From Azoarcus sp. DD4 (GTDB lineage: Bacteria; Pseudomonadota; Gammaproteobacteria; Burkholderiales; Rhodocyclaceae): DNA of 64,000 nt. This document shows, in pieces, positions 43,713-51,079 of the stretch. A model generated the notes under the pieces. It was not told where the DNA came from, did no database searches, and saw only the letters and a list, made by a program, of their open reading frames with translations. Position numbers and translations under genes: made by a program. The stretch covers positions 4,526,001 to 4,590,000 of the forward strand of contig NZ_CP022958.1 of NCBI RefSeq assembly GCF_006496635.1. The letters are read 5' to 3'. The first letter of the stretch is position 1, and the number at the start of each line of letters is the position of its first letter.

Positions 43713-44879
43713 TCAGGAACTTGAGTCTTCCTTGTGCGGTTTGCGGGCGCTGCCCGCCACCATGCGGTACTCGTAGAGCCGGCATTCCAGCGCCCCATTG
43801 AACAGCGGCGTGCGCTTGCTCGCCTTGAGCCCGATCAGTTTGGGCAGCGCTGCGTCTCCACTGAAGAGGTAGCAGCGCCAGCCGCTCCAACGCTTCTTCA
43901 AGGCGTCGCCCAGCTGGGGATAGAAGGCCGCCAGTTCCTCGGCCTCGCCGATGCGCACGCCGTAGGGCGGGTTGGTCACCATCACGCCTTCGGCGGCAGG
44001 GGCCTCACGCTCGAGCAGGTCGGCACGGTCGAGCGTGACGCAGTCGGCCAGATCGGCTGCCTCCAGGTTGCTGCGGCTGCGCTTGACCTGTTCGCCGACG
44101 ATGTCCGAACCGAAGATGTCGAGCGCGCGCGCCGGCTGCCGGCGCGCCTGGGCGGCGCCGCGCACGCTGGCCCAGCCGCTGCGGTCGAGATGCTTGAAAC
44201 CTTCGAAGGCAAAGCGGCGGCCAAGGCCGGGCGCGATGTCGAGCGCGATCTGGGCCGCCTCGAGCAGAAAGGTGCCGCTGCCGCACATCGGGTCGACGAA
44301 GGCTTCGCCCGGCTGCCAGCCACTCAGCCTGAGGATGCCGGCAGCGAGGTTTTCCTTCAGCGGCGCCTCCACCGCGGCCGGCTTGAAGCCGCGCTTGTAG
44401 AGCGGTTCGCCGGAGGTGTCGATGTAGAGCGTAGCGGTATCGGCAGTGAGGAAGGCGTGGATGCGCACCACCGGGTTGGCGGTATCGACGCTGGGCCGCT
44501 TGCCGGTGATGGTGCGGAAGTGGTCGCACACCGCATCCTTGATGCGCAGAGTAATGAATTCCAGGCTCTTGAGCGGCGATTTCTGTGCAGTAACGAAAAC
44601 GCGGATGGTGTCGTCCGGGGTGAACCACTTCGCCCAGGTTACGCTGTAGGCGAGCTTGTAGATGTCGATCTCGGCACGGTAACGGCTGCTGCCTACCCGC
44701 CACAGCACCCGCGTGGCGAGCCGGCTTTCGAGGTTGGCGCGGTAGCAGGCAAGCCAGTCGCCGCGCCAGCTCACCCCGCCGTGCACCGCCTCCGCCGCTT
44801 CGGCGCCGAGCGCGCGCAGCTCGTCGGCCAGCAGCGTTTCGAGGCCGCGCGGGCAGGGAGAGAAAAAGGTTTCGGCCAT
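43713..44879 (-). CDS. rlmL: THUMP-domain 23S rRNA (guanine-N2)-methyltransferase, RlmL N-domain type
   Basis: 388 residues: a THUMP RNA-binding region (~50-150) and a methyltransferase domain with motif I DPMCGSGTFLLEAA and catalytic VTNPPYGVRIG. This corresponds to the RlmL half of E. coli RlmKL, which modifies G2445 of 23S rRNA; the RlmK half is absent, as is usual outside enterics. The C-terminus is lysine- and serine-rich (KPHKEDSSS). A TACAAT box on the minus strand about 100 bases upstream may be its -10. Confidence 0.88.
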   Translation of the reverse strand: MAETFFSPCPRGLETLLADELRALGAEAAEAVHGGVSWRGDWLACYRANLESRLATRVLWRVGSSRYRAEIDIYKLAYSVTWAKWFTPDDTIRVFVTAQKSPLKSLEFITLRIKDAVCDHFRTITGKRPSVDTANPVVRIHAFLTADTATLYIDTSGEPLYKRGFKPAAVEAPLKENLAAGILRLSGWQPGEAFVDPMCGSGTFLLEAAQIALDIAPGLGRRFAFEGFKHLDRSGWASVRGAAQARRQPARALDIFGSDIVGEQVKRSRSNLEAADLADCVTLDRADLLEREAPAAEGVMVTNPPYGVRIGEAEELAAFYPQLGDALKKRWSGWRCYLFSGDAALPKLIGLKASKRTPLFNGALECRLYEYRMVAGSARKPHKEDSSS

Positions 44880-44981
44880 GTGAGGGCTCCGCGTAAGGGG
44901 GAAAGCGCCTTCGCCTGCACCCGGCGAACAACGCGCCGCCCGGCCGCCGATAAGACTTTCGGCCGAACGAAAAATCCGCGC

Positions 44982-44987
44982 ATTGTA
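44982..44987 (-). promoter_or_regulatory. Possible -10 box (TACAAT) for the rlmL gene
   Basis: TACAAT on the minus strand, about 103 bases before the rlmL start, in the 258-base gap between it and the fdh operon terminator. No clear -35 hexamer is seen. Confidence 0.35.
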
Positions 44988-45048
44988 CTGCGCGCCACCG
45001 CAACACCCCTATCGGCAGCGAGACCGAGCGGGCGGTGTGGGGTGGAAG

Positions 45049-45081
45049 AAAAAGCCCCGCCGGGCTTGCGCCGGGCGGGGC
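45049..45081 (-). terminator. Terminator of the formate dehydrogenase operon
   Basis: GGCGGGGC (45074-45081) and GCCCCGCC (45054-45061) form an 8-base stem with an inner CGG/CCGG-like extension. On the minus strand it is followed by five T. It lies 57 bases behind the last gene of the operon. Confidence 0.85.
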
Positions 45082-45137
45082 GGGGAGCAAATCCGGGTCG
45101 GGGAGGGAGGGAGGATGACCCGGATTTCAGGCAAACA

Positions 45138-45356
45138 CTATTTAGCGGCAGCCTTGGCCTTCCACGCCGCGGCCACGCGGTCCTGCGCGGCATTGAGCTG
45201 CTCGGCCGCCAGCTTGGCAGCCTCGTCGGCCTTGAGCTTGGCCTCGGCCGCCTTGGCCTTGGCTTCTTCGGACGGTGGCGGCAGCTTGGCGGACGCCGTC
45301 CCGGCGGCGAGACCGAGCGCGGCCGCCAGCAGGGTGATGCGGATGAAGGACTTCAT
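45138..45356 (-). CDS. Small exported Ala/Lys-rich helical protein
   Basis: 72 residues. A signal peptide (ITLLAAALGLAAGTASA, cleavage before KLPPP) is followed by a ~50-residue, almost purely helical segment of Ala, Lys and Glu (EEAKAKAAEAKLKADEAAKL). The ATG overlaps the fdhC stop by four bases (ATGA), so it is clearly part of the fdh operon. No function is known to me; a periplasmic helix could stabilise the complex or its partner. Last gene before the terminator. Confidence 0.8.
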   Translation of the reverse strand: MKSFIRITLLAAALGLAAGTASAKLPPPSEEAKAKAAEAKLKADEAAKLAAEQLNAAQDRVAAAWKAKAAAK

Positions 45357-46387
45357 GTGCGTGCTCCGGAAACTGAATCCTGCGGATGGCCGCTGCGGCC
45401 GGCCTTGACGTCGTCGTACCAGAACTCGTGGTGCTCCTTCGCCCAGGTCTCGTCCACATAGCCGGTCTTCATCGACTGGTAGGCGCCCTCGACGCCGATG
45501 GTGCCCATGTAGATGTGACCGAAGGAAGCCGCCAGCAGCACGATGGCCCCGACGCCGTGAATCACGTTGGCGATGTGCATGTCGCCGCGCGTCCAGCCGA
45601 AGTTGGGGAAGTCCATCATCAGCCCCGACAGGGTGACGGTGAGGCCGAGGAAGGTGACGCCGAACCAGAACCAGCTCTTCTCGCCGAAATTGAACCGGCT
45701 GGACGGCACATGGTCGCCGCCGAGCAGGCCGCCGGCGCGACGGATCCAGATCGCGTCGCAGGCCTGCCAGACGTTGTCGCGCAGGAAGATCGCGATCATC
45801 AGCAGCACGAACAGGCCGAACAGCGGGCCGACATAGTTGTGCACCAGCTTGCCGATGGTGAGCACCCAGGACAGGAACTCGTGGCCGAACACCGGCACCA
45901 GCACATGCTTGCCGAACAGGATGGCGAGCCCGGTGACCGCCAGCAGCAGGAAGGTGACCGCGGTGCCCCAGTGGGCGAAGCGCTCCAGCCCGGAGAAGCG
46001 CTTCAACTTGCGCCCGGTCGGCTTGGCATGCAGTTTCATCGTGCCCTTCACCAACCAGAACAGCAGGATGGCAGTCGGCACGATCAGCAGCAGCCAGCCG
46101 CCGATCTGGGTGATCGGGCCGTTGCGCAGCGCGCGCCAGGTGTTGCCTTCGCTCTGGATCAGCACGCCGGCCTCGGGGCCGCGCGCGACCGTGAAATGCG
46201 CCTCGCCGGAGCGGACCTCGCGCCACACCGGCGCGTTGTTGAGCGGTTGCGCCTGCTGCTGCGCCACCTGCTCGGCAGCGGCGCCCTCTGCCGCATGCGC
46301 CGGACTGAACGCGACGACCAGTGCCGCGACCCAGCACAACAGCGCCAGCAGCAGCTTGCCGCCGCGATGCATGAAGCTCGTCGTCAT
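45353..46387 (-). CDS. fdhC: Formate dehydrogenase gamma subunit (cytochrome b556)
   Basis: 344 residues. A signal-like N-terminus (LLLALLCWVAALVVAFSPAH) and a ~70-residue periplasmic stretch precede four membrane segments. Heme-binding His candidates lie in RFAHWGTAVTFLLL, GKLVHNYVGPLFG and NVIHGVGAIVLLAASFGHIY. GEKSWFWFGVTFLGLTVTLS and the C-terminal EHHEFWYDD are typical of FdnI/FdhC. It anchors the FdhAB dimer on the membrane and passes electrons to quinone. TAAGGAGG precedes ATG 46387. Confidence 0.92.
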   Translation of the reverse strand: MTTSFMHRGGKLLLALLCWVAALVVAFSPAHAAEGAAAEQVAQQQAQPLNNAPVWREVRSGEAHFTVARGPEAGVLIQSEGNTWRALRNGPITQIGGWLLLIVPTAILLFWLVKGTMKLHAKPTGRKLKRFSGLERFAHWGTAVTFLLLAVTGLAILFGKHVLVPVFGHEFLSWVLTIGKLVHNYVGPLFGLFVLLMIAIFLRDNVWQACDAIWIRRAGGLLGGDHVPSSRFNFGEKSWFWFGVTFLGLTVTLSGLMMDFPNFGWTRGDMHIANVIHGVGAIVLLAASFGHIYMGTIGVEGAYQSMKTGYVDETWAKEHHEFWYDDVKAGRSGHPQDSVSGART

Positions 46388-46397
46388 GGCGACCTCC

Positions 46398-46625
46398 TTA
46401 CTGGGTGCGGTTGTATTCGTTCTGGTTTCGGCCACGGTTCTTCACCGCCTTTTCCCATTCGGCCTTGTCGCCCTTGAAGACCGGGTTGTCCCACGGCTGG
46501 GCGTCAGCCTTGCCCTGGTACTCGCCCTGCTTATAGGCCACGACCTGCGGGCTCTCACCGCAAGCGGCCAGGCCGGCCGCGAGCGCACCGGCGACGACGA
46601 GTGCCATCAGTCTGCGCGGGCTCAT
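46398..46625 (-). CDS. Small lipoprotein of the formate dehydrogenase operon
   Basis: 75 residues. The N-terminal signal ends in a lipobox with Cys 22 (GLAACGESP), so it is a lipoprotein in the inner or outer membrane. The mature part (~53 residues) contains KQGEYQGKADAQPWDNPVF and WEKAVKNRGRNQNEY, a composition typical of small fdh-linked proteins. The ATG overlaps the fdhB stop (ATGA), and fdhC follows 11 bases later. Function unknown; an assembly or stability role is inferred from position. Confidence 0.82.
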   Translation of the reverse strand: MSPRRLMALVVAGALAAGLAACGESPQVVAYKQGEYQGKADAQPWDNPVFKGDKAEWEKAVKNRGRNQNEYNRTQ

Positions 46626-47230
46626 TTCTTCTCCCCTTGCTGTTCGGCACCGTAGGCCGTCATCCAGCCCCAGGCTTCGAGGCCCTTGCCACGACGCAAC
46701 ACGCGGTCGCGGAAGATGTCGGACACCACCGCGGCATCGCCGGCGAGCAGGGCCTTGGTCGAGCACATCTCGGCACAGGCCGGCAGCTTGCCTTCGGCGA
46801 TGCGGTTGGAGCCGTACTTCTCGTACTCTTCCTTGGAGCCGGTCTCTTCCGGGCCGCCGGCACAGAAGGTGCATTTGTCCATCTTGCCGCGCGCACCGAA
46901 GGCGGCCGGGCCGTTGGGGAACTGCGGCGCGCCGAATGGGCAGGCGTAGAAGCAGTAGCCGCAACCGATGCACAGGTCCTTGTCATGCAGTACCACGCCG
47001 CCCTCGGCCTTGTAGAAGCAGTCGGTCGGGCAGACGGCCATGCACGGCGCATCCGAACAGTGCATGCAGGCCACCGAGATCGAGCGCTCGCCCGGTACCC
47101 CGTCGTTCATCGTCACCACCCGGCGGCGGTTCACGCCCCAGGGCACCTCGTTCTCGTTCTTGCAGGCGGTGACGCAGCCGTTGCATTCGATGCAGCGCTC
47201 GGCGTCACACAGGAATTTCATGCGTCCCAT
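46622..47230 (-). CDS. fdhB: Formate dehydrogenase beta subunit (iron-sulfur)
   Basis: 202 residues with four [4Fe-4S] Cys clusters: CIECNGCVTAC, CMHCSDAPCMAVCP, CIGCGYCFYACP and CTFC with a later CAEMC. It carries electrons from FdhA to the cytochrome b. It is shorter than E. coli FdnH (~294) and has no C-terminal membrane anchor, like the FdhB of Wolinella. It is expected to be exported with FdhA by a hitchhiker mechanism, since no own signal is visible. Confidence 0.93.
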   Translation of the reverse strand: MGRMKFLCDAERCIECNGCVTACKNENEVPWGVNRRRVVTMNDGVPGERSISVACMHCSDAPCMAVCPTDCFYKAEGGVVLHDKDLCIGCGYCFYACPFGAPQFPNGPAAFGARGKMDKCTFCAGGPEETGSKEEYEKYGSNRIAEGKLPACAEMCSTKALLAGDAAVVSDIFRDRVLRRGKGLEAWGWMTAYGAEQQGEKK

Positions 47231-47248
47231 ATTCTTTCTCTCCTGCCC

Positions 47249-50155
47249 TTAAGCCTTGCTCACGCGGCACAAGGTGGTTTTCGTTTCCTGCATCATCGTC
47301 ACCGAGTCGTAGCCGTAGGTGGTGGCGGTGTTGACCGCCTCGCCGCGCACGATGGGCGCCGCGCCTTCCGGGTAATACTCGAGCATGTCCTTGCCCTGCC
47401 ACCAGCCGGAGAAGTGGAAGGGCAGGAACACGGTACCGGCGCCGACGCGCTCGGTGACCTGGGCGCGCACCTTGAGCTTGGCCTTGGTCGGGGTCTCGAC
47501 CCAGATGTAGTCGCCGTTGCGGAAACCGGCGTTGTTGGCGTCCTTCGGGTTCACCTCGGCGAACATCTCCTGCTGCAGTTCGGCCAGCCAGGGGTTGGAG
47601 CGGGTTTCCTCGCCACCGCCCTCGTACTCGACCAGACGGCCGGAGGTCATCACCAGCGGGTAGTCCCTGGAGATGTCCTTGACCTTGTCCTGCAGCGACT
47701 TGTAGAGCGTGGGCAGGCGCCAGAAGGCCATCTTGTCGGCGTGGGTCGGGTACTTCTCGACCAGGTCGGGGCGCGGCGAGTAGATCGGCTCGCGGTGCAG
47801 CGGCACCGGATCGGGGAAGTTCCACACCACCGCGCGCGCCTTGGCGTTGCCGAAGGGGTGGCAGCCGTGGTTCTTCATCACCACGCGGATGATCCCGCCG
47901 GAGAGGTCGGTCTTCCAGTTCTTGCCCTCGGCCGCCTTCTTCTCGTCCTCGGTGAGTTCGTCCCACCAGCCGAGCTTCTTCATCAGCACGTGATCGAACT
48001 CGGGGTAGCCCATCTGCAGGTCGGCGCCCTTGGAGGCGGAACCGTCCTCGGCCAGCAGCGACACGCCGTCCTTCTCCACACCGAAGTTGGCGCGGAAGTT
48101 GCCACCGCCCTCCATCACGTGCCGGGATGTGTCGTACAGGTTGGGCGTACCCGGGTGCTTCATCTCCGGGTTGCCGAAACAGGGCCAGGGCAGACCGAAA
48201 TAGTCGCCATCGCAGGGGCCGCCCACCGCACGCAGGGTCTTCACGTCGAAGGTGTGCATGTTCTTCATATGCAGCTTCAGCCGTTCGGGCGACTGGCCGC
48301 TGTAACCGATGGTCCAGGTGCCGCGGTTGATCTCGCGCAGGATGTCCTCGATGTCCGGCTCATCCCAGCCCTGGGCGTCCTTCTTGAGCTTGACGTTCTT
48401 CACCAGTTCGTCGGCCCAGCCGAACTTCTTGGCGAAGGCATACATGATGGTGTGGTCGGGCTTGGACTCGAACAACGGCTCGATCACCTTCTCGCGCCAT
48501 TGCAGCGAACGGTTGGAGGCGGTGCAGGACCCTTCCGTCTCGAACTGGGTGGCGGCCGGCAGCAGATAGACGCCGTCCTTCCTCACCATCGCCGCCATCG
48601 CCGCGGTGGCCGACGGATAGGGATCGATCACCACCAGGGTGTCGAGCTTCTTCATCGCCTCGACCATCTCGGCGCCGCGCGTCTGCGAGTTGGGCGCATG
48701 ACCCCAGTACACCACCGCGCGCAGGTTGGAATCCTGGTCGATCAGCTCGTTGTTCTCCAGCACGCCGTCGATCCAGCGCGACACGGTGATGCCGGATTTC
48801 TCCATCATCGCCTGCGAGGCGTAGCGGCCCTTGATCCACTCGTAATCCACGCCCCACACCGTCGCCCAGTGCTTCCACGAACCCGCGGCCAGGCCGTAGT
48901 AGCCCGGCAGCGAATCCGGGTTGGGGCCGACGTCGGTCGCGCCCTGCACGTTGTCGTGGCCACGGAAGATGTTGGTGCCGCCGCCGGAGACGCCGACGTT
49001 GCCCAGCACCAGCTGCAGGATGCACATCGCGCGCACGTTGGCGTTGCCGACCGTGTGCTGGGTCTGGCCCATGCACCACACCACGGTGGAGGGGCGGTTC
49101 TTGGCCATGGTCTCGGCGACCTTGAACACCTGCTCCTCGGCAATGCCGGTGACCTCGGTGACCTTGTCCGGGGTCCACTTCATGACTTCTTCCTTGACCT
49201 TCTCGAGGCCGAAGACGCGGTCGTGGATGTACTGCTTGTCTTCCCAGCCGTTCTTGAAGATGTGGTACAGCACGCCCCAGATGAAGGGGATGTCGGTACC
49301 CGAACGGATGCGCACGTAGTAGTCGGCCTTGGCGGCGGTGCGGGTGAAGCGCGGATCGACCACGACCATCTTCGCGCCGTTTTCCTTGGCGTGCAGGATG
49401 TGCAGCAGCGACACCGGGTGCGCCTCGGCGGCATTGGAGCCGATGAAGAGCATCGCCTTGGCGTTCTGCATGTCGTTGTAGGAGTTGGTCATCGCACCGT
49501 AACCCCAGGTGTTCGCGACGCCCGCCACCGTGGTGGAGTGGCAGATGCGTGCCTGGTGGTCGCAGTTGTTGGTGCCCCAGAAGGACACGAACTTGCGCAG
49601 CAGGTAAGCCTGCTCGTTGTTGTGCTTCGACGAACCGATCCAGTACACCGCGTCGGGGCCGGATTCCTCGCGGATCTTCAGCAAGCGGTCGCCCACCTCG
49701 CTGATCGCCTGCTCCCAGCTGATCTTCTGGTACTTGCCGTCGACCAGCTTCATCGGATACTTCAGGCGGTGTTCGCCGTGGCCGTGCTCGCGCACCGAGG
49801 CGCCCTTGGCGCAGTGCGCGCCGAGGTTGATCGGCGAATCGAACACAGCCTCCTGTCGCACCCAGACGCCGTTCTTCACCACCGCATCGACCGCACAACC
49901 CACCGAGCAGTGGGTGCACACCGTGCGCTTGACGGCATCGCCGCCGGCCAGGCGGTTGTCGGCGGGCGCGGCCGCGTCGGCGCTGCCTATCAGGTTGTAG
50001 GGCAGCTGGGCGGCGATCGCGCCGGCGCCCACGCCCAGGCCGGAGCGCTTGAGGAAGGCGCGGCGGTCCATCGTCTGGCCCAGGCTGCGGGCGGCGGAAC
50101 TGCGCAGTCGGCGGCTGCTGCCTGCAGCGACGGTCGAACTCTTCTTGGTCAGCAT
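47249..50155 (-). CDS. fdhA: Formate dehydrogenase catalytic subunit (Mo/W, Cys-type)
   Basis: 968 residues. A twin-arginine signal (MDRRAFLKRSGLGVGAGAIA) begins at residue 29; an N-terminal extension of 28 residues is supported by GAGGGGGAC upstream of ATG 50155, but ATG at residue 29 is possible. A [4Fe-4S] motif CTHCSVGCAVDAVV is followed by the bis-MGD domain. The active-site position reads ARICHSTTVAG with C205 where E. coli FdnG has selenocysteine, so the enzyme is Cys-dependent. It oxidises formate to CO2 on the periplasmic face. Complete and intact. Confidence 0.95.
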   Translation of the reverse strand: MLTKKSSTVAAGSSRRLRSSAARSLGQTMDRRAFLKRSGLGVGAGAIAAQLPYNLIGSADAAAPADNRLAGGDAVKRTVCTHCSVGCAVDAVVKNGVWVRQEAVFDSPINLGAHCAKGASVREHGHGEHRLKYPMKLVDGKYQKISWEQAISEVGDRLLKIREESGPDAVYWIGSSKHNNEQAYLLRKFVSFWGTNNCDHQARICHSTTVAGVANTWGYGAMTNSYNDMQNAKAMLFIGSNAAEAHPVSLLHILHAKENGAKMVVVDPRFTRTAAKADYYVRIRSGTDIPFIWGVLYHIFKNGWEDKQYIHDRVFGLEKVKEEVMKWTPDKVTEVTGIAEEQVFKVAETMAKNRPSTVVWCMGQTQHTVGNANVRAMCILQLVLGNVGVSGGGTNIFRGHDNVQGATDVGPNPDSLPGYYGLAAGSWKHWATVWGVDYEWIKGRYASQAMMEKSGITVSRWIDGVLENNELIDQDSNLRAVVYWGHAPNSQTRGAEMVEAMKKLDTLVVIDPYPSATAAMAAMVRKDGVYLLPAATQFETEGSCTASNRSLQWREKVIEPLFESKPDHTIMYAFAKKFGWADELVKNVKLKKDAQGWDEPDIEDILREINRGTWTIGYSGQSPERLKLHMKNMHTFDVKTLRAVGGPCDGDYFGLPWPCFGNPEMKHPGTPNLYDTSRHVMEGGGNFRANFGVEKDGVSLLAEDGSASKGADLQMGYPEFDHVLMKKLGWWDELTEDEKKAAEGKNWKTDLSGGIIRVVMKNHGCHPFGNAKARAVVWNFPDPVPLHREPIYSPRPDLVEKYPTHADKMAFWRLPTLYKSLQDKVKDISRDYPLVMTSGRLVEYEGGGEETRSNPWLAELQQEMFAEVNPKDANNAGFRNGDYIWVETPTKAKLKVRAQVTERVGAGTVFLPFHFSGWWQGKDMLEYYPEGAAPIVRGEAVNTATTYGYDSVTMMQETKTTLCRVSKA

Positions 50156-50168
50156 CGTGTCGTCCCCC

Positions 50169-50375
50169 TCAGATGCGTGCGGTACGGTAGTAATTGCGCG
50201 CGTGCTCGCTGGTGCCGGCGCTCTTGTCGGCGGCGGCTTCCTTCACCGCCTGCTCTACCGCCGGCGCCGCTGCACCGCCTGCCACCGTGGCGACGGCCGC
50301 GGCACCGGCCGCGCCGCCCGCACCGAGCGACAGCAGGAAATGCCGCCGCGACAGCTTGGTCTTGTTTTCGCTCAT
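50169..50375 (-). CDS. Small twin-arginine protein of the formate dehydrogenase region
   Basis: 68 residues from ATG 50375 (AGAAGATCGAG site). SRRHFLLSLGAGGAAGAAAV is a Tat-type signal; the remaining ~35 residues end in SEHARNYYRTARI. It matches the short 'formate dehydrogenase region TAT target' family, found upstream of fdhA in many proteobacteria. Function unknown; an assembly factor or an export escort is plausible. Ends 13 bases before fdhA. Confidence 0.85.
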   Translation of the reverse strand: MSENKTKLSRRHFLLSLGAGGAAGAAAVATVAGGAAAPAVEQAVKEAAADKSAGTSEHARNYYRTARI

Positions 50376-50442
50376 CTCGATCTTCTCCCGCATTTTTCAG
50401 ATCATCAGGCCGTCCCGGCAGGCATGGCGCCGCCGCTACCGC

Positions 50443-51066
50443 CTAAACCATGTCGAACGCCTGGCGCTCGATATCGAAGAAGGCCTGCAGCAGGCTGCCT
50501 GCCCTCGCATAGAAATCCGCCCCCGGCGCCATCAGCAGGGCGTTGACGAACAGGCCGTACCAGGGCGCCAGGTGACGGCTGAAGAACTGGCGCTGACGCT
50601 CCAGCCCGGCCTCGTCCGGCCCCGTCAACACCAGGTGGCGCATCACTTCGGCGAGCGCGGCGAGGTGGTCCTCGGTTTCCATCACGCCCTCGCGCCGCCC
50701 GAGGCCGAGTTCGGCGAGGTCGTCGCGCAGCTCGGCCAGCGGCTCTTCCTGCAGGAAGCCGGTGAGGTACCAGGAGGCATTGACCATCACCAGCGGCTTG
50801 GAGACGCTGATGAACAACGCGGCGAATTCATCGGCCACCGCCTGCACGCCGAGCCGCTCGGCGGCGGCGCCGAGTTCGGCCCAGCCCTGCGGGAAGGCGC
50901 CAGCGCCCTGGCCAAGACTGCGGGCCGACTGCGCAATCGCACCGAGCAGCGCGGCGTCCGCCGGTGCATAGAACAGACGCGCCAACAGCGCGTAGTGGTC
51001 GGCACGGGCGCGGTCTTCCTCGCTCCAGGTGGGCAGGGACTGCAATTGGGTCATCGGTGCATTCAT
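50443..51066 (-). CDS. TorD-family molybdoenzyme chaperone
   Basis: 207 residues of the TorD/DmsD-like all-helical family: ARADHYALLARLFYAPADAA opens the fold, FISVSKPLVMVNASWYLTGF and EDHLAALAEVMRHLVL follow. Such chaperones bind the Tat signal of the catalytic subunit and hold it until the molybdenum cofactor is inserted. Two candidate clients lie just downstream (the Tat protein and FdhA). It starts 13 bases after the polyferredoxin gene. Confidence 0.88.
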   Translation of the reverse strand: MNAPMTQLQSLPTWSEEDRARADHYALLARLFYAPADAALLGAIAQSARSLGQGAGAFPQGWAELGAAAERLGVQAVADEFAALFISVSKPLVMVNASWYLTGFLQEEPLAELRDDLAELGLGRREGVMETEDHLAALAEVMRHLVLTGPDEAGLERQRQFFSRHLAPWYGLFVNALLMAPGADFYARAGSLLQAFFDIERQAFDMV

Positions 51067-51079
51067 GCGCGGCTCGTCC

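Noticed and set aside
49541..49543. Possible selenocysteine codon and SECIS element in fdhA
   Set aside because: The codon at the active-site position is TGC (Cys), so no selenocysteine insertion is needed.
46601..50446. A 1281-residue plus-strand open frame opposite fdhA/fdhB
   Set aside because: It is a GC-rich antisense shadow; the minus strand encodes clear FdhA and FdhB with intact motifs, and the plus frame is His/Val/Gly-rich without any recognisable domain.
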